This document shows positions 1-9,162 of a stretch of DNA of 18,266 nucleotides, one piece after another. Position numbers and translations under genes: made by a program. The DNA comes from Comamonadaceae bacterium (lineage in GTDB: Bacteria; Pseudomonadota; Gammaproteobacteria; Burkholderiales; Burkholderiaceae_C), in the NCBI GenBank assembly GCA_947466165.1, contig CANIDW010000002.1, forward strand, positions 1-18,266. The letters run 5' to 3'. Every line of letters starts with the position of its first letter. Within the stretch, counting starts at the first letter, position 1. The notes beneath the pieces were generated by a model. It ran no database searches. It was not told the origin of the DNA and saw only the letters and a program-made list of their open reading frames with translations.

Positions 1-122
1 AACAAGGGATGCGGATGGGCAATCACGGCGACACCTTTGGAGGCGGCGGCGGGCTCGTCCAGGGCCATTTCGATCCGGCCTGCCTGGCCTTGGATCGTGA
101 GTTTTTGGGTTTGTGCGTTCAA
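1..122 (-). CDS. alpha/beta hydrolase, N-terminal part (cut by the window edge)
   Basis: About 40 codons are visible on the minus strand. They begin with a probable TTG start at 122-120 and read MNAQTQKLTIQGQAGRIEMA, then a segment that ends VIAHPHPL at the edge. The hydrophobic strand followed by the His-Pro-His-Pro motif is typical of the small alpha/beta hydrolases often annotated in Burkholderiales next to a [2Fe-2S] ferredoxin. In these the HPHP loop lies near the oxyanion hole. The nucleophile elbow and the rest of the catalytic triad lie outside the window. I chose TTG because no ATG or GTG occurs in this frame between the upstream ferredoxin stop and this point. No clear ribosome binding site is visible. 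The gene follows the ferredoxin by 26 bases and is probably in the same operon. The substrate is unknown. Confidence 0.6.
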   Translation of the reverse strand, partial: MNAQTQKLTIQGQAGRIEMALDEPAAASKGVAVIAHPHPL

Positions 123-148
123 AACCAGGCGTTCGTGAAGGCGAGGTT

Positions 149-520
149 TCAGCGACCCAGATGCGGCGGCGTCAGCAAGCGCTCCACCACCTGACCGTTT
201 TGAAGGTGTGACTGAACAATTTCGTCAATGTCATGTTCATCAACGTAGCTGTACCAGACCGCCTCCGGGTACACCACCAGCACCGGGCCCGCAGCGCAAC
301 GGTCCAGGCAACCGGACTTGTTAACGCGCACCTGCCCGGGACCGCTCAAGCCGGCGTCTTTGACGCGAGACTTGCAATGATCAAACGCGGCTTGCGCCCC
401 GTGATGCGCGCAGGCGTTCTGGCCGTTACTGCGCTCATTGAGGCAAAAGAAAACATGGCGCTGGTAATAAGATGCAGGCGCTGCACTGCCATCTGAAGGC
501 GTGGGTGTCACAAGAATCAT
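149..520 (-). CDS. thioredoxin-like [2Fe-2S] ferredoxin
   Basis: This 123-residue protein has the cysteine layout of the thioredoxin-fold [2Fe-2S] ferredoxins (Aquifex Fd4 type, related to the NuoE C-terminal domain). There is one Cys in VFFCLNER (C26), a second at C37, and a C-x3-C pair at C71 and C75 in the motif SGCLDRCAAGP. C49 is extra. The VVYPEAVWYSYVDEHDIDEI segment that follows is the usual strand and helix near the C-terminus. These proteins are soluble electron carriers whose partners are mostly unknown. The gene lies 9 bases after the VanZ-family gene and 26 bases before the hydrolase, so co-transcription is likely. The ATG at 520 has only a very close AAGG upstream, so the start is moderately certain. 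The first 20 residues are low in conserved features. Confidence 0.85.
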   Translation of the reverse strand: MILVTPTPSDGSAAPASYYQRHVFFCLNERSNGQNACAHHGAQAAFDHCKSRVKDAGLSGPGQVRVNKSGCLDRCAAGPVLVVYPEAVWYSYVDEHDIDEIVQSHLQNGQVVERLLTPPHLGR

Positions 521-529
521 GCCTTGATT

Positions 530-3183
<2,654 letters not shown>

Positions 3184-3206
3184 TTGCCATCTAGCCGGCC
3201 AGCCAT

Positions 3207-4361
3207 GTGCAAATAGTTGAATTCACTGCCGACAGCTTGCGCTTTTCAGACACCCTGCCTGCGCAGGCGCCGTCTGACGGTTTTGTCTGGGTGTTTCTGG
3301 ACCGCCCCGAAGTCGAGACCCAGGAGCCCTTGCTGCAACTGGCGGCCCAGCAACTGGGCGGCTCCGTGCTGCTGGACCTGCACAGCCAGGACCTGGGCAA
3401 CGCGGGCCATTGCTCCCACTACGACTACACCTCCATTTACGACCTGATTATTTTCCGGCGACTGGCCACGCCGCTCGAAACACGGCTGGACCGCGAGCAG
3501 GAAGCCGCCGTCGAGCTCTACCACGGGCAAGGCGGCGAGCCGTACATCAAGCCCCGCGGCGGCCTGCCCGCCTTCAATCGCATCAACTCCAAGGCGGTGG
3601 GGTTTGTGGTGTTTGACAGGCTGCTGATCAGCGTGCACCCGCGCGGCTGCTACACCGCCACGAACTTCATCGAGCGCGCACTGAGCGATGCCAAATTCAG
3701 CGTGGACAGTGTCTCGGCGCGCAACCGCATGCCGTCCAGCCCGGCCGACCTGGTGCTGCGCATGGTCAACACCATGGTCGACAGCTACATCGACGTGCGC
3801 AAGGAACTCACCCAACAGCTCGAGCACTGGCAGGCTGAGCTGCTCAAACCCAATTCGCGATTTATCAACTGGGGCTCGCTGATGAGTGCGCGCAGCCAGC
3901 TGCATGTTCTGGAAGACCTGTGTGACGAACAGCACGACGCCATTCAGGAGTGGCTCGATTCACTGCGCGAGCAGCCGATGTCCTCGTTTGCCGCCGATAC
4001 GCAGCTGGCGCACACCCGGCGCGACCAGCTGGTGGCGCGGGCGCGCGATGTGATTGAACACATCCAACGCGTGGTGCATCACGCTCGCCGGCTTGAGCAA
4101 TCCGCCGAAACAGTGGTGCAAATCCACTTCAGCGCTCAGAGCAACCGCACCAACAGCATCATGCGCACGCTCACCGCGCTGACCGCCATCTTTTTGCCGC
4201 TGAACCTGATCACCGGATTTTTCGGCATGAACTTCGAGTTCATGCCGCTGATTCACTCGGCCGACGGCTTCTGGTGGGTGTTCGGCGCCATGATCCTGCT
4301 GGTGATCGTCGTGGTGACGGTGTTCTGGCGCAAGCAGTACCTGGCCAGAACCGCGCGTTAA
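3207..4361 (+). CDS. CorA-family divalent metal ion transporter
   Basis: The 384-residue protein has the CorA layout: a soluble N-terminal alpha/beta domain, a long helical stalk (about residues 180-315) and two C-terminal membrane helices (about 320-338 and 355-374). The first helix ends in the family signature GFFGMNFEFMP, with Gly-Met-Asn at 340-342, which forms the pore entrance. The tail WRKQYLARTAR is basic, as usual on the cytoplasmic side. CorA and ZntB proteins are pentameric channels for Mg2+, Co2+, Ni2+ or Zn2+, and the sequence does not settle which ion. I chose GTG at 3207 because a stop codon lies in frame at 3192-3194 and GTG is the first possible start. The overlapping ATG at 3205 reads a stop after three codons. 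No Shine-Dalgarno is evident. The gene lies 23 bases after hemB and meets the dienelactone hydrolase gene tail to tail. Confidence 0.9.
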   Translation: MQIVEFTADSLRFSDTLPAQAPSDGFVWVFLDRPEVETQEPLLQLAAQQLGGSVLLDLHSQDLGNAGHCSHYDYTSIYDLIIFRRLATPLETRLDREQEAAVELYHGQGGEPYIKPRGGLPAFNRINSKAVGFVVFDRLLISVHPRGCYTATNFIERALSDAKFSVDSVSARNRMPSSPADLVLRMVNTMVDSYIDVRKELTQQLEHWQAELLKPNSRFINWGSLMSARSQLHVLEDLCDEQHDAIQEWLDSLREQPMSSFAADTQLAHTRRDQLVARARDVIEHIQRVVHHARRLEQSAETVVQIHFSAQSNRTNSIMRTLTALTAIFLPLNLITGFFGMNFEFMPLIHSADGFWWVFGAMILLVIVVVTVFWRKQYLARTAR

Positions 4362-4375
4362 CTCAAGGCGGTAAG

Positions 4376-5065
4376 TCAGGCCAAGTGCCTGGCAAAGAAA
4401 TCCAGCGTGCGCGCGCGTGCCAGCGTGGCCGCAGGCTCGTCAAAAGAGCCGCGCTGGTCACAATTGAAACCATGGTCGGCCTCATAGGCCTGCACCGTCA
4501 CCTCCGGGTGCGCGGCGGCGAATGCATTGACCGTGTCCATGGCAATCCAGTGGTCCTTCTTGCCGAAGTGGGCCAACACCGGGCAGGCCGGCTGGCGCGC
4601 TGACTCATCCGGCCCCGTCATACCGCCGCCGTAGTAGCAAACCGCTGCGCTCAGGCCCTTGAGCAAACAGGCCGCTCGCCAGCTCAGCAAGCCGCCCCAG
4701 CAATAGCCGACGATGCCGACCTTGCCGCCGCTGGCTTGGCGGGCGTGGTCGATCGCCGCCTGAATATCCTGCAAAACCCCCGGCGCCGGTAATGCCTCGG
4801 CAGCAGCCTTCAGACCCATGCCTTGGCCCATGTCAGCCTGGGTGTAGCCCAAGTCCACGCCGGCTTGAACGCGATGAAAAGTGGCCGGCGCAATCGCCAG
4901 GTAACCCGCCGCAGCATAGCCGTCTGCGACCGAACAGATGTGCGAATTGACGCCGAAAATTTCCTGCAGCACCACCACGGCAGCCTTGGGTTGGCCGGCC
5001 GGTGCGGCCAGGTAGGCCGGCAGCTTGAAGCCATCGGCAGCACTGAGGTCAATGAATGAGCCCAT
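4376..5065 (-). CDS. dienelactone hydrolase family protein
   Basis: This is a 229-residue alpha/beta hydrolase of the dienelactone hydrolase (carboxymethylenebutenolidase) type. The Cys-His-Asp triad can be read: C122 in GYCWGG, D171 in FGKKDHWI, and H198 in YEADHGFNC. E36 in VLQEIFGVN matches the glutamate that pairs with the resting nucleophile in characterised members. The closing NCDQRGSFDEPAATLARART is also typical. The classical enzyme opens dienelactone in chlorocatechol breakdown, but many chromosomal paralogues act on other esters, so the substrate is unknown. The gene begins 30 bases after the isomerase gene on the same strand, which supports an operon of two small-molecule enzymes. 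An AGAAAG upstream of the ATG is a weak ribosome binding site. Confidence 0.92.
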   Translation of the reverse strand: MGSFIDLSAADGFKLPAYLAAPAGQPKAAVVVLQEIFGVNSHICSVADGYAAAGYLAIAPATFHRVQAGVDLGYTQADMGQGMGLKAAAEALPAPGVLQDIQAAIDHARQASGGKVGIVGYCWGGLLSWRAACLLKGLSAAVCYYGGGMTGPDESARQPACPVLAHFGKKDHWIAMDTVNAFAAAHPEVTVQAYEADHGFNCDQRGSFDEPAATLARARTLDFFARHLA

Positions 5066-5095
5066 GATGTTTGTCTTTCTGTAAAAAATAAAAGC

Positions 5096-5698
5096 TTATC
5101 GTGCCAGCAGTTTTCGCTCGACAAAGTCAAGCCGGTCCTGGCCCCAGAACATGTCGCCATCGACCACATAGGTCGGCGCTCCGAACACGGACTTGTCGAT
5201 GGCCTGCTGCGTGTTGGCAGCGTAGCGCTGGGTGACTTCGGCGCTGCCGGCTTGCTGCTGGCGCTGCGCGCTCAAGCCCTGTTCGCTGAGCAGTTCGGCC
5301 AGTACATCGGCGTCGGCAATATTGCGCTCGTCGCGCCAGACGGCTTCAAAGACCGCACCGCTCAAGCGCATGGCAGCCTCCACGCCGTCATGCAGGTCCA
5401 CCGCAATGATCAGGCAAGCCGCGTCGTCGCCGGCCACCGGGAAAAAGCGCGGCTTCAAATTCATCGGCACTTGCAAGTGCCCGCTGAAACGCGCCAGCTC
5501 AACCAGGCGGTAAGCCTGGCGCTGCGGCGCGCGCTGGCCCAGCGGCAGGCCACCGGAGACGGCAAACACCTTGCCGAAATCCGTGGGGAGCAAGCGAATG
5601 CTGGCACCGGCCCGGCGGGCCATGTCGGTAAAACGCGCATGGCCCAGGTAAGTCCAGGGGCTTGGCGGGCTGAAGTAGTAGTCGATGGTGGCGCTCAA
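5096..5698 (-). CDS. 2-hydroxychromene-2-carboxylate isomerase-like protein (DsbA / kappa-GST fold)
   Basis: With a TTG start at 5698-5696 the protein has 200 residues, the usual family length. It begins MSATIDYYFSPPSPWTYLGH, and S13 aligns with the catalytic Ser of NahD-type isomerases. The C-terminal signature reads SVFGAPTYVVDGDMFWGQDR (170-189), holding the cis-Pro loop of the thioredoxin fold and the FWGQDR motif. The founding enzyme uses glutathione to isomerise 2-hydroxychromene-2-carboxylate in naphthalene degradation. The many paralogues in Burkholderiales have unproven substrates. I chose TTG because GGAGA lies 7 bases upstream and the family N-terminus fits exactly. A longer ATG form from 5836 would run over the start of the divergent SDR gene and adds unconserved sequence. 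The gene leads an apparent operon with the dienelactone hydrolase. Confidence 0.9.
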   Translation of the reverse strand: MSATIDYYFSPPSPWTYLGHARFTDMARRAGASIRLLPTDFGKVFAVSGGLPLGQRAPQRQAYRLVELARFSGHLQVPMNLKPRFFPVAGDDAACLIIAVDLHDGVEAAMRLSGAVFEAVWRDERNIADADVLAELLSEQGLSAQRQQQAGSAEVTQRYAANTQQAIDKSVFGAPTYVVDGDMFWGQDRLDFVERKLLAR

Positions 5699-5783
5699 GG
5701 GGCTCTCCGGAGTGTTGCAGTGAGTTACATTGAATCCTTGCCGGCATTTATAACCGGCATCACCATTGTTGCCGGAGAAACCC
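5699..5783. promoter_or_regulatory. divergent promoter region with a TGCCGG inverted repeat
   Basis: This 85-base gap holds the control region of the isomerase gene (left, minus) and the SDR gene (right, plus). An inverted repeat with arms TGCCGG and CCGGCA and a 9-base centre (CATTTATAA) lies at 5739-5759. A third TTGCCGG follows at 5769-5775. The AT-rich centre can supply a -10 box in either direction (TATAAC at 5749-5754 on plus, TATAAA on minus). GTTACA at 5724-5729 is a weak -35 candidate for the plus direction. Both genes have a GGAG ribosome binding site close to their starts. A regulator bound to the repeat would cover both -10 boxes. That is inference, and no regulator gene lies nearby. 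Confidence 0.35.
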
Positions 5784-6530
5784 ATGTCTGCTGTTGTTTT
5801 GATCACTGGCGCTTCGCGCGGTATCGGCGCTGCCACGGCGCTGCTGGCGGCACGCGCCGGCTATGCCGTTGCCGTCAATTACAGCGCCAATTCCTTGGCC
5901 GCCGACGAAGTCGTGCGGCAAATCCGTCAAGCCGGCGGTACTGCCATGGCGGTGCAGGCCGATGTGGCCGACGAAGCGCAAGTGCTGACGATGTTTGAAA
6001 AAGTCGATGCCAAGCTCGGCCGCCTGACAGCGCTGGTCAACAACGCCGGCGTGGTGGACCAGACCTCGCGCGTAGACGCCATGAGCATGGCGCGCTTTAA
6101 GCGCATGTTCGAGATCAATGTCTTTGGCAGCTTTGTCTGCGCGCGCGAGGCCGTGCGGCGCATGAGCACGCGCCACGGCGGCACCGGCGGCACCATCGTC
6201 AACCTGTCCAGCGTGGCGGCCCGCCTGGGCGCGCCCGGCCAGTATGTGGACTATGCGGCGGCCAAGGGCGCGATCGATAGCTTCACCGTCGGTCTGGCCA
6301 AGGAAGTGGCCGCCGAGGGCATACGCGTTAACGCCGTGCGGCCCGGCATCATCGATACCGACATTCATGCTTCAGGCGGCCTGCCTGACCGGGCCCGCGA
6401 GATGGCGCCGCAGGTGCCCATGCAGCGCCCCGGCAGCGCCGAAGAAGTCGCCCGCAGCATCCTCTGGCTGATGAGCCCGGAGTCCAGCTACACCACGGGC
6501 ACCGTGCTGGACGTGACAGGCGGTCGCTGA
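5784..6530 (+). CDS. SDR-family NAD(P)-dependent oxidoreductase
   Basis: This 248-residue protein is a classical short-chain dehydrogenase. The Rossmann motif TGASRGIG sits at residues 8-15, and NNAG at 86-89. The catalytic set is N112 (FEINVFG), S143 (NLSSVAA), Y157 and K161 (YAAAK). VRPGIIDTDIH follows, and the C-terminus TGTVLDVTGGR is of the FabG / glucose dehydrogenase type. These enzymes oxidise or reduce alcohols, ketones or sugars with NAD(H) or NADP(H); the substrate cannot be told. The ATG at 5784 is preferred over the TTG six codons upstream because GGAG lies 7 bases before it and the family N-terminus matches. The stop TGA shares its last A with the ATG of the MarC gene (TGATG), so the two are probably translationally coupled. 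Confidence 0.93.
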   Translation: MSAVVLITGASRGIGAATALLAARAGYAVAVNYSANSLAADEVVRQIRQAGGTAMAVQADVADEAQVLTMFEKVDAKLGRLTALVNNAGVVDQTSRVDAMSMARFKRMFEINVFGSFVCAREAVRRMSTRHGGTGGTIVNLSSVAARLGAPGQYVDYAAAKGAIDSFTVGLAKEVAAEGIRVNAVRPGIIDTDIHASGGLPDRAREMAPQVPMQRPGSAEEVARSILWLMSPESSYTTGTVLDVTGGR

Positions 6531-7168
6531 TGGATTTCAAGCCACTGGTGACGCTGCTGGCCATCGTCAACCCGCTGGCCTGCGTGGCTTTTTTCATTCA
6601 CTACACACAAAGCTTCTCGCCGGAGCAGCGTCGCCACACCATCCTGATTTCTTCTTGCAGCGCATTTGCCGTGATTGCAGCAAGCGCATTGCTGGGCGTG
6701 CAGATTCTGGAGTTTTTCGGCGTTTCTCTGGCCAGCTTTCAAGTCGGCGGCGGCATGCTGCTGCTGACTGCCTCACTGAGCATGCTGAACGCCGAAACAC
6801 CGCAAACCAAAACCAACTCTGACGAGTTGCATGACGCCGAAGAACGCGCTGCGCAGGGCGCCAGCATTGCCGTGGTGCCGCTGACCATTCCGCTGCTGAC
6901 CGGACCGGCCACCATGTCCACTGTGGTGATTTATGCTGACAAGGCCAAAACCTTCTGGCAAATGGCCACGCTGATCGGCTACGGTGTGGTGGTGGCGCTG
7001 GCCACAGCGCTGTGCTTTTCTCTGGCCGGCCCGATCGCACGCGCACTCGGCAAGACCGGCATCAATGTGATGACCCGGCTGATGGGCCTGGTCCTGGCAG
7101 CACTGGCCGTGGAACTGATGGCCGACGGCCTGAGCAAACTGTTTCCGGTTTTGCGCGGCAACGCCTGA
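6530..7168 (+). CDS. MarC-family integral membrane protein
   Basis: The 212-residue protein has six hydrophobic segments and the MarC/YchE family marks. These are an early INPLACVAFFIHYTQSFSPE block, the glycine-rich FQVGGGMLLLTASLSML around residue 70, and VPLTIPLLTGPATMSTVVIY after a charged cytoplasmic loop (about residues 90-110). The C-terminus holds MTRLMGLVLAALAVELMADG. MarC was named for a link to multiple antibiotic resistance that was later not supported. The family is remotely related to small-molecule transporters, and its role is open. The start codon overlaps the SDR stop by one base, which argues for coupled expression. A GMC oxidoreductase gene follows after 41 bases. Confidence 0.9.
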   Translation: MDFKPLVTLLAIVNPLACVAFFIHYTQSFSPEQRRHTILISSCSAFAVIAASALLGVQILEFFGVSLASFQVGGGMLLLTASLSMLNAETPQTKTNSDELHDAEERAAQGASIAVVPLTIPLLTGPATMSTVVIYADKAKTFWQMATLIGYGVVVALATALCFSLAGPIARALGKTGINVMTRLMGLVLAALAVELMADGLSKLFPVLRGNA

Positions 7169-7186
7169 TCTCTCGCGCCGGACTTC

Positions 7187-7198
7187 ACTTTCGAAAGT
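7187..7198. repeat. 12-base perfect palindrome upstream of the GMC gene
   Basis: ACTTTCGAAAGT is perfectly self-complementary and ends 11 bases before the ATG of the GMC oxidoreductase, inside the 41-base gap after marC. It could be an operator half-site pair or a small stem. Its GAAAG also offers a weak ribosome binding site. The palindrome is plain in the sequence; any function is a guess. Confidence 0.4.
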
Positions 7199-7209
7199 AT
7201 CGAAACACC

Positions 7210-8940
7210 ATGAGCGACACCACGTTCGACTACATCATCATCGGCGGCGGCACCGCCGGCTGCCTGCTGGCCAACCGCCTGAGCGCCAATGCCAGCAAGC
7301 GCGTGCTGATGATCGAGGCCGGCCGTCGCGACGACTACCACTGGATCCACATTCCGGTGGGCTATTTGCATTGCATCGGCAACCCGCGCACCGACTGGCT
7401 CTACAAGACCGAAGCTGAACCCGGCCTGAACGGTCGCTCTTTGGGCTACCCGCGCGGCAAAACGCTGGGCGGCTCGTCCAGCATCAACGGCATGATCTAC
7501 ATGCGCGGCCAGGCGCGCGACTACGAGCGCTGGGCCGAACTCACCGGCGACGATGTCTGGCGCTGGGACAGCGCTCTGGCCAGCTTTCGCATGCACGAAG
7601 ACCACTACAAGCTTGACGCATCGCAGGGACAGGTCAACGAGAACTTCCGGCGATTGCACGGCCACAAAAGCCAGCATGCGGGCAGCCAGGGCCTGGCCCA
7701 AAAAATCGGTGGCGAATGGCGCGTGGAAAAGCAGCGCCTGCGCTGGGACATCCTGGACGCCTTCTCGCTGGCGGCCCAGCAAGCCGGCATTCCGGCGACT
7801 GACGACTTCAATACCGGCGATAACGAAGGTGTGGGCTATTTCGAAGTCAACCAGAAAAGCGGCTTTCGCTGGAACACGGCCAAAGCTTTCCTGCGCCCCA
7901 CCTGCTTTGGCCGGCCCAACTTTGAAATGTGGACCAGCGCGCAGGTCTGCCAGTTGATCATTGAAAAGCAATCGGATGGCAGCCAGCGCTGCACCGGCGT
8001 TGAGGTCTGGAGCGGTAGCGAGCGCGTCAAAGCGTTGGCCACGCGCGACTCGGGCGGGCTGCGCGGCGAAGTGCTGCTGTGCGCCGGCAGCATCGGCTCG
8101 CCGCAGATTCTGCAACTCTCGGGCATCGGCCCGGCGGCGCTGCTCAAGCAGCACGGCATTGAAGTCCAACAAGACCTGCCCGGCGTGGGCGCCAATTTAC
8201 AAGACCATTTGCAAATCCGTTCGGTCTACAAAATCGGGACCGGCGGCAAACGCAACGTGACGCTCAACACCATGGCCAACTCGCTTTGGGGCAAGGCCAA
8301 AATCGGTTTGGAATACGCTTGGGCCCGCACCGGCCCGATGAGCATGGCGCCTTCGCAGCTGGGCGCTTTCACGCGCTCCAGCCCCGACCGAGCCCACCCG
8401 AACATTCAGTACCACGTGCAACCCCTGTCCTTGGACGCCTTTGGCGAGCCGCTGCACGACTTCAACGCTTTCACCGCCAGCGTTTGCAACATCAACCCGA
8501 CCAGCCGCGGCAGCGTCAGTATCAAGAGCTCACGCTTTGAAGATGCACCGGCCATTGCCCCGAACTACCTGAGCACGCCCGAAGACCGGCAGGTGGCGGT
8601 CGAGTCTTTGCGCCTGACGCGGCGCATCGTCGGGCAGAGCGCGCTGGCCGCCTACCAGCCCGAGGAGTTCCGCCCCGGGACGCAGCACCAGAGCGACGAT
8701 GAACTGACGCGGCTGGCCGGCGACATTGCCACCACCATTTTTCACCCGGTGGGTACCACTAAAATGGGCAAATTGGACGATCCGATGGCCGTGGTGGACT
8801 CACACCTGCGGGTACGCGGCATCAGCGGGCTGCGCGTGGTCGATGCCGGCGTGATGCCACTCATCACCAGCGGCAACACCAATTCGCCCACCCTGATGAT
8901 TGCGGAAAAAGCGGCCGCCTGGATCACCCGCGGCGAATAA
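7210..8940 (+). CDS. GMC-family FAD-dependent oxidoreductase (choline / alcohol dehydrogenase-like)
   Basis: The 576-residue length is typical of bacterial GMC dehydrogenases. The FAD-binding motif GGGTAG lies at 12-17, and the ADP-ribose acidic residue follows in MIEAG. The first GMC signature GKTLGGSSSINGMIYMRG is at about 83-100. The second, GSIGSPQILQLSGIG, lies near residue 297. The active-site pair can be read as H512 (IFHPVGTTKMG) and N556 (SGNTNSPTLMIAEKAA). These enzymes oxidise primary alcohols such as choline, aliphatic alcohols or polyethylene glycol to aldehydes, usually passing electrons to a quinone or another acceptor. The sequence alone does not give the substrate. I chose the ATG at 7210 because the FAD fold starts right after it; the frame runs open upstream through marC without homology. 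Confidence 0.94.
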   Translation: MSDTTFDYIIIGGGTAGCLLANRLSANASKRVLMIEAGRRDDYHWIHIPVGYLHCIGNPRTDWLYKTEAEPGLNGRSLGYPRGKTLGGSSSINGMIYMRGQARDYERWAELTGDDVWRWDSALASFRMHEDHYKLDASQGQVNENFRRLHGHKSQHAGSQGLAQKIGGEWRVEKQRLRWDILDAFSLAAQQAGIPATDDFNTGDNEGVGYFEVNQKSGFRWNTAKAFLRPTCFGRPNFEMWTSAQVCQLIIEKQSDGSQRCTGVEVWSGSERVKALATRDSGGLRGEVLLCAGSIGSPQILQLSGIGPAALLKQHGIEVQQDLPGVGANLQDHLQIRSVYKIGTGGKRNVTLNTMANSLWGKAKIGLEYAWARTGPMSMAPSQLGAFTRSSPDRAHPNIQYHVQPLSLDAFGEPLHDFNAFTASVCNINPTSRGSVSIKSSRFEDAPAIAPNYLSTPEDRQVAVESLRLTRRIVGQSALAAYQPEEFRPGTQHQSDDELTRLAGDIATTIFHPVGTTKMGKLDDPMAVVDSHLRVRGISGLRVVDAGVMPLITSGNTNSPTLMIAEKAAAWITRGE

Positions 8941-8954
8941 GCCCTCGGGAAAGC

Positions 8955-8973
8955 ACCAATGCGGGGCATTGGT
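8955..8973 (+). other. stem-loop just after the GMC gene
   Basis: ACCAATGC, a GGG loop and GCATTGGT form a perfect 8-bp hairpin 15 bases after the GMC stop codon. No T-run follows (TTCCGCGG instead), so it is not a standard intrinsic terminator. It may protect the 3' end of the upstream mRNA or mark a processing point. Confidence 0.4.
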
Positions 8974-8994
8974 TCCGCGGCCTATAGTGAACTC

Positions 8995-9123
8995 ACTGCA
9001 AACGAGACAAGCTCTCGTCTTGCGAGGAGTGGGGGAGACTCAGAAGTCAACTAAGCAACAAGATGACCGGGCCGTCCACACGATGGACCCGAAAAAAGCG
9101 CTGGCAACCCCGGCGCTTTTTTT
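8995..9123 (+). ncRNA. candidate structured small RNA, or long structured 3' UTR
   Basis: This gap has no convincing reading frame but holds four consecutive stem-loops in one orientation. The first is at 8998-9023 (GCAA+ACGAGA with TCTCGT+TTGC, one bulged C). The second is a small GACT/AGTC hairpin at 9037-9048. The third is GTCCA/TGGAC with flanking CGG/CCG at 9068-9091. The fourth is a strong terminator at 9092-9123. A TATAGT box at 8983-8988 would place a start near 8995. The weak point is the -35 region, where I see no good hexamer. The stretch between stems 1 and 3 is purine-rich (GAGGAG, GGGGGAGA) and could be single-stranded. If it is not an independent RNA, it is the 3' UTR of the GMC gene. 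I do not recognise a known family. Confidence 0.35.
9092..9123 (+). terminator. Rho-independent terminator
   Basis: AAAAAAGCGC (9092-9101) pairs with GCGCTTTTTT (9113-9122) around an 11-base loop, and the right arm runs into seven T residues. The hairpin is symmetric enough to work in both directions. Only plus-strand transcripts (the GMC operon or the candidate small RNA) arrive here. It insulates the TSUP gene that starts 40 bases later. Confidence 0.82.
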
Positions 9124-9162
9124 ATGCCCGGCTCCAGCAAGCGGCCTGAGACAATCGTCCGC

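Noticed and set aside
5699..5836. A longer isomerase protein starting at an ATG inside the SDR gene
   Set aside because: It would add 46 unconserved residues and overlap the start of the divergent SDR gene; the TTG at 5698 has a good ribosome binding site and the right family length.
6979..8172. A 397-codon minus-strand ORF opposite marC and the GMC gene
   Set aside because: Antisense shadow of two well-supported genes, with no conserved motif.
9124..9162. An upstream extension of the TSUP gene beginning just after the terminator T-run
   Set aside because: The extra residues (PGSSKRPETIVR) are polar and unlike the family, which starts with a hydrophobic helix at the ATG at 9163.
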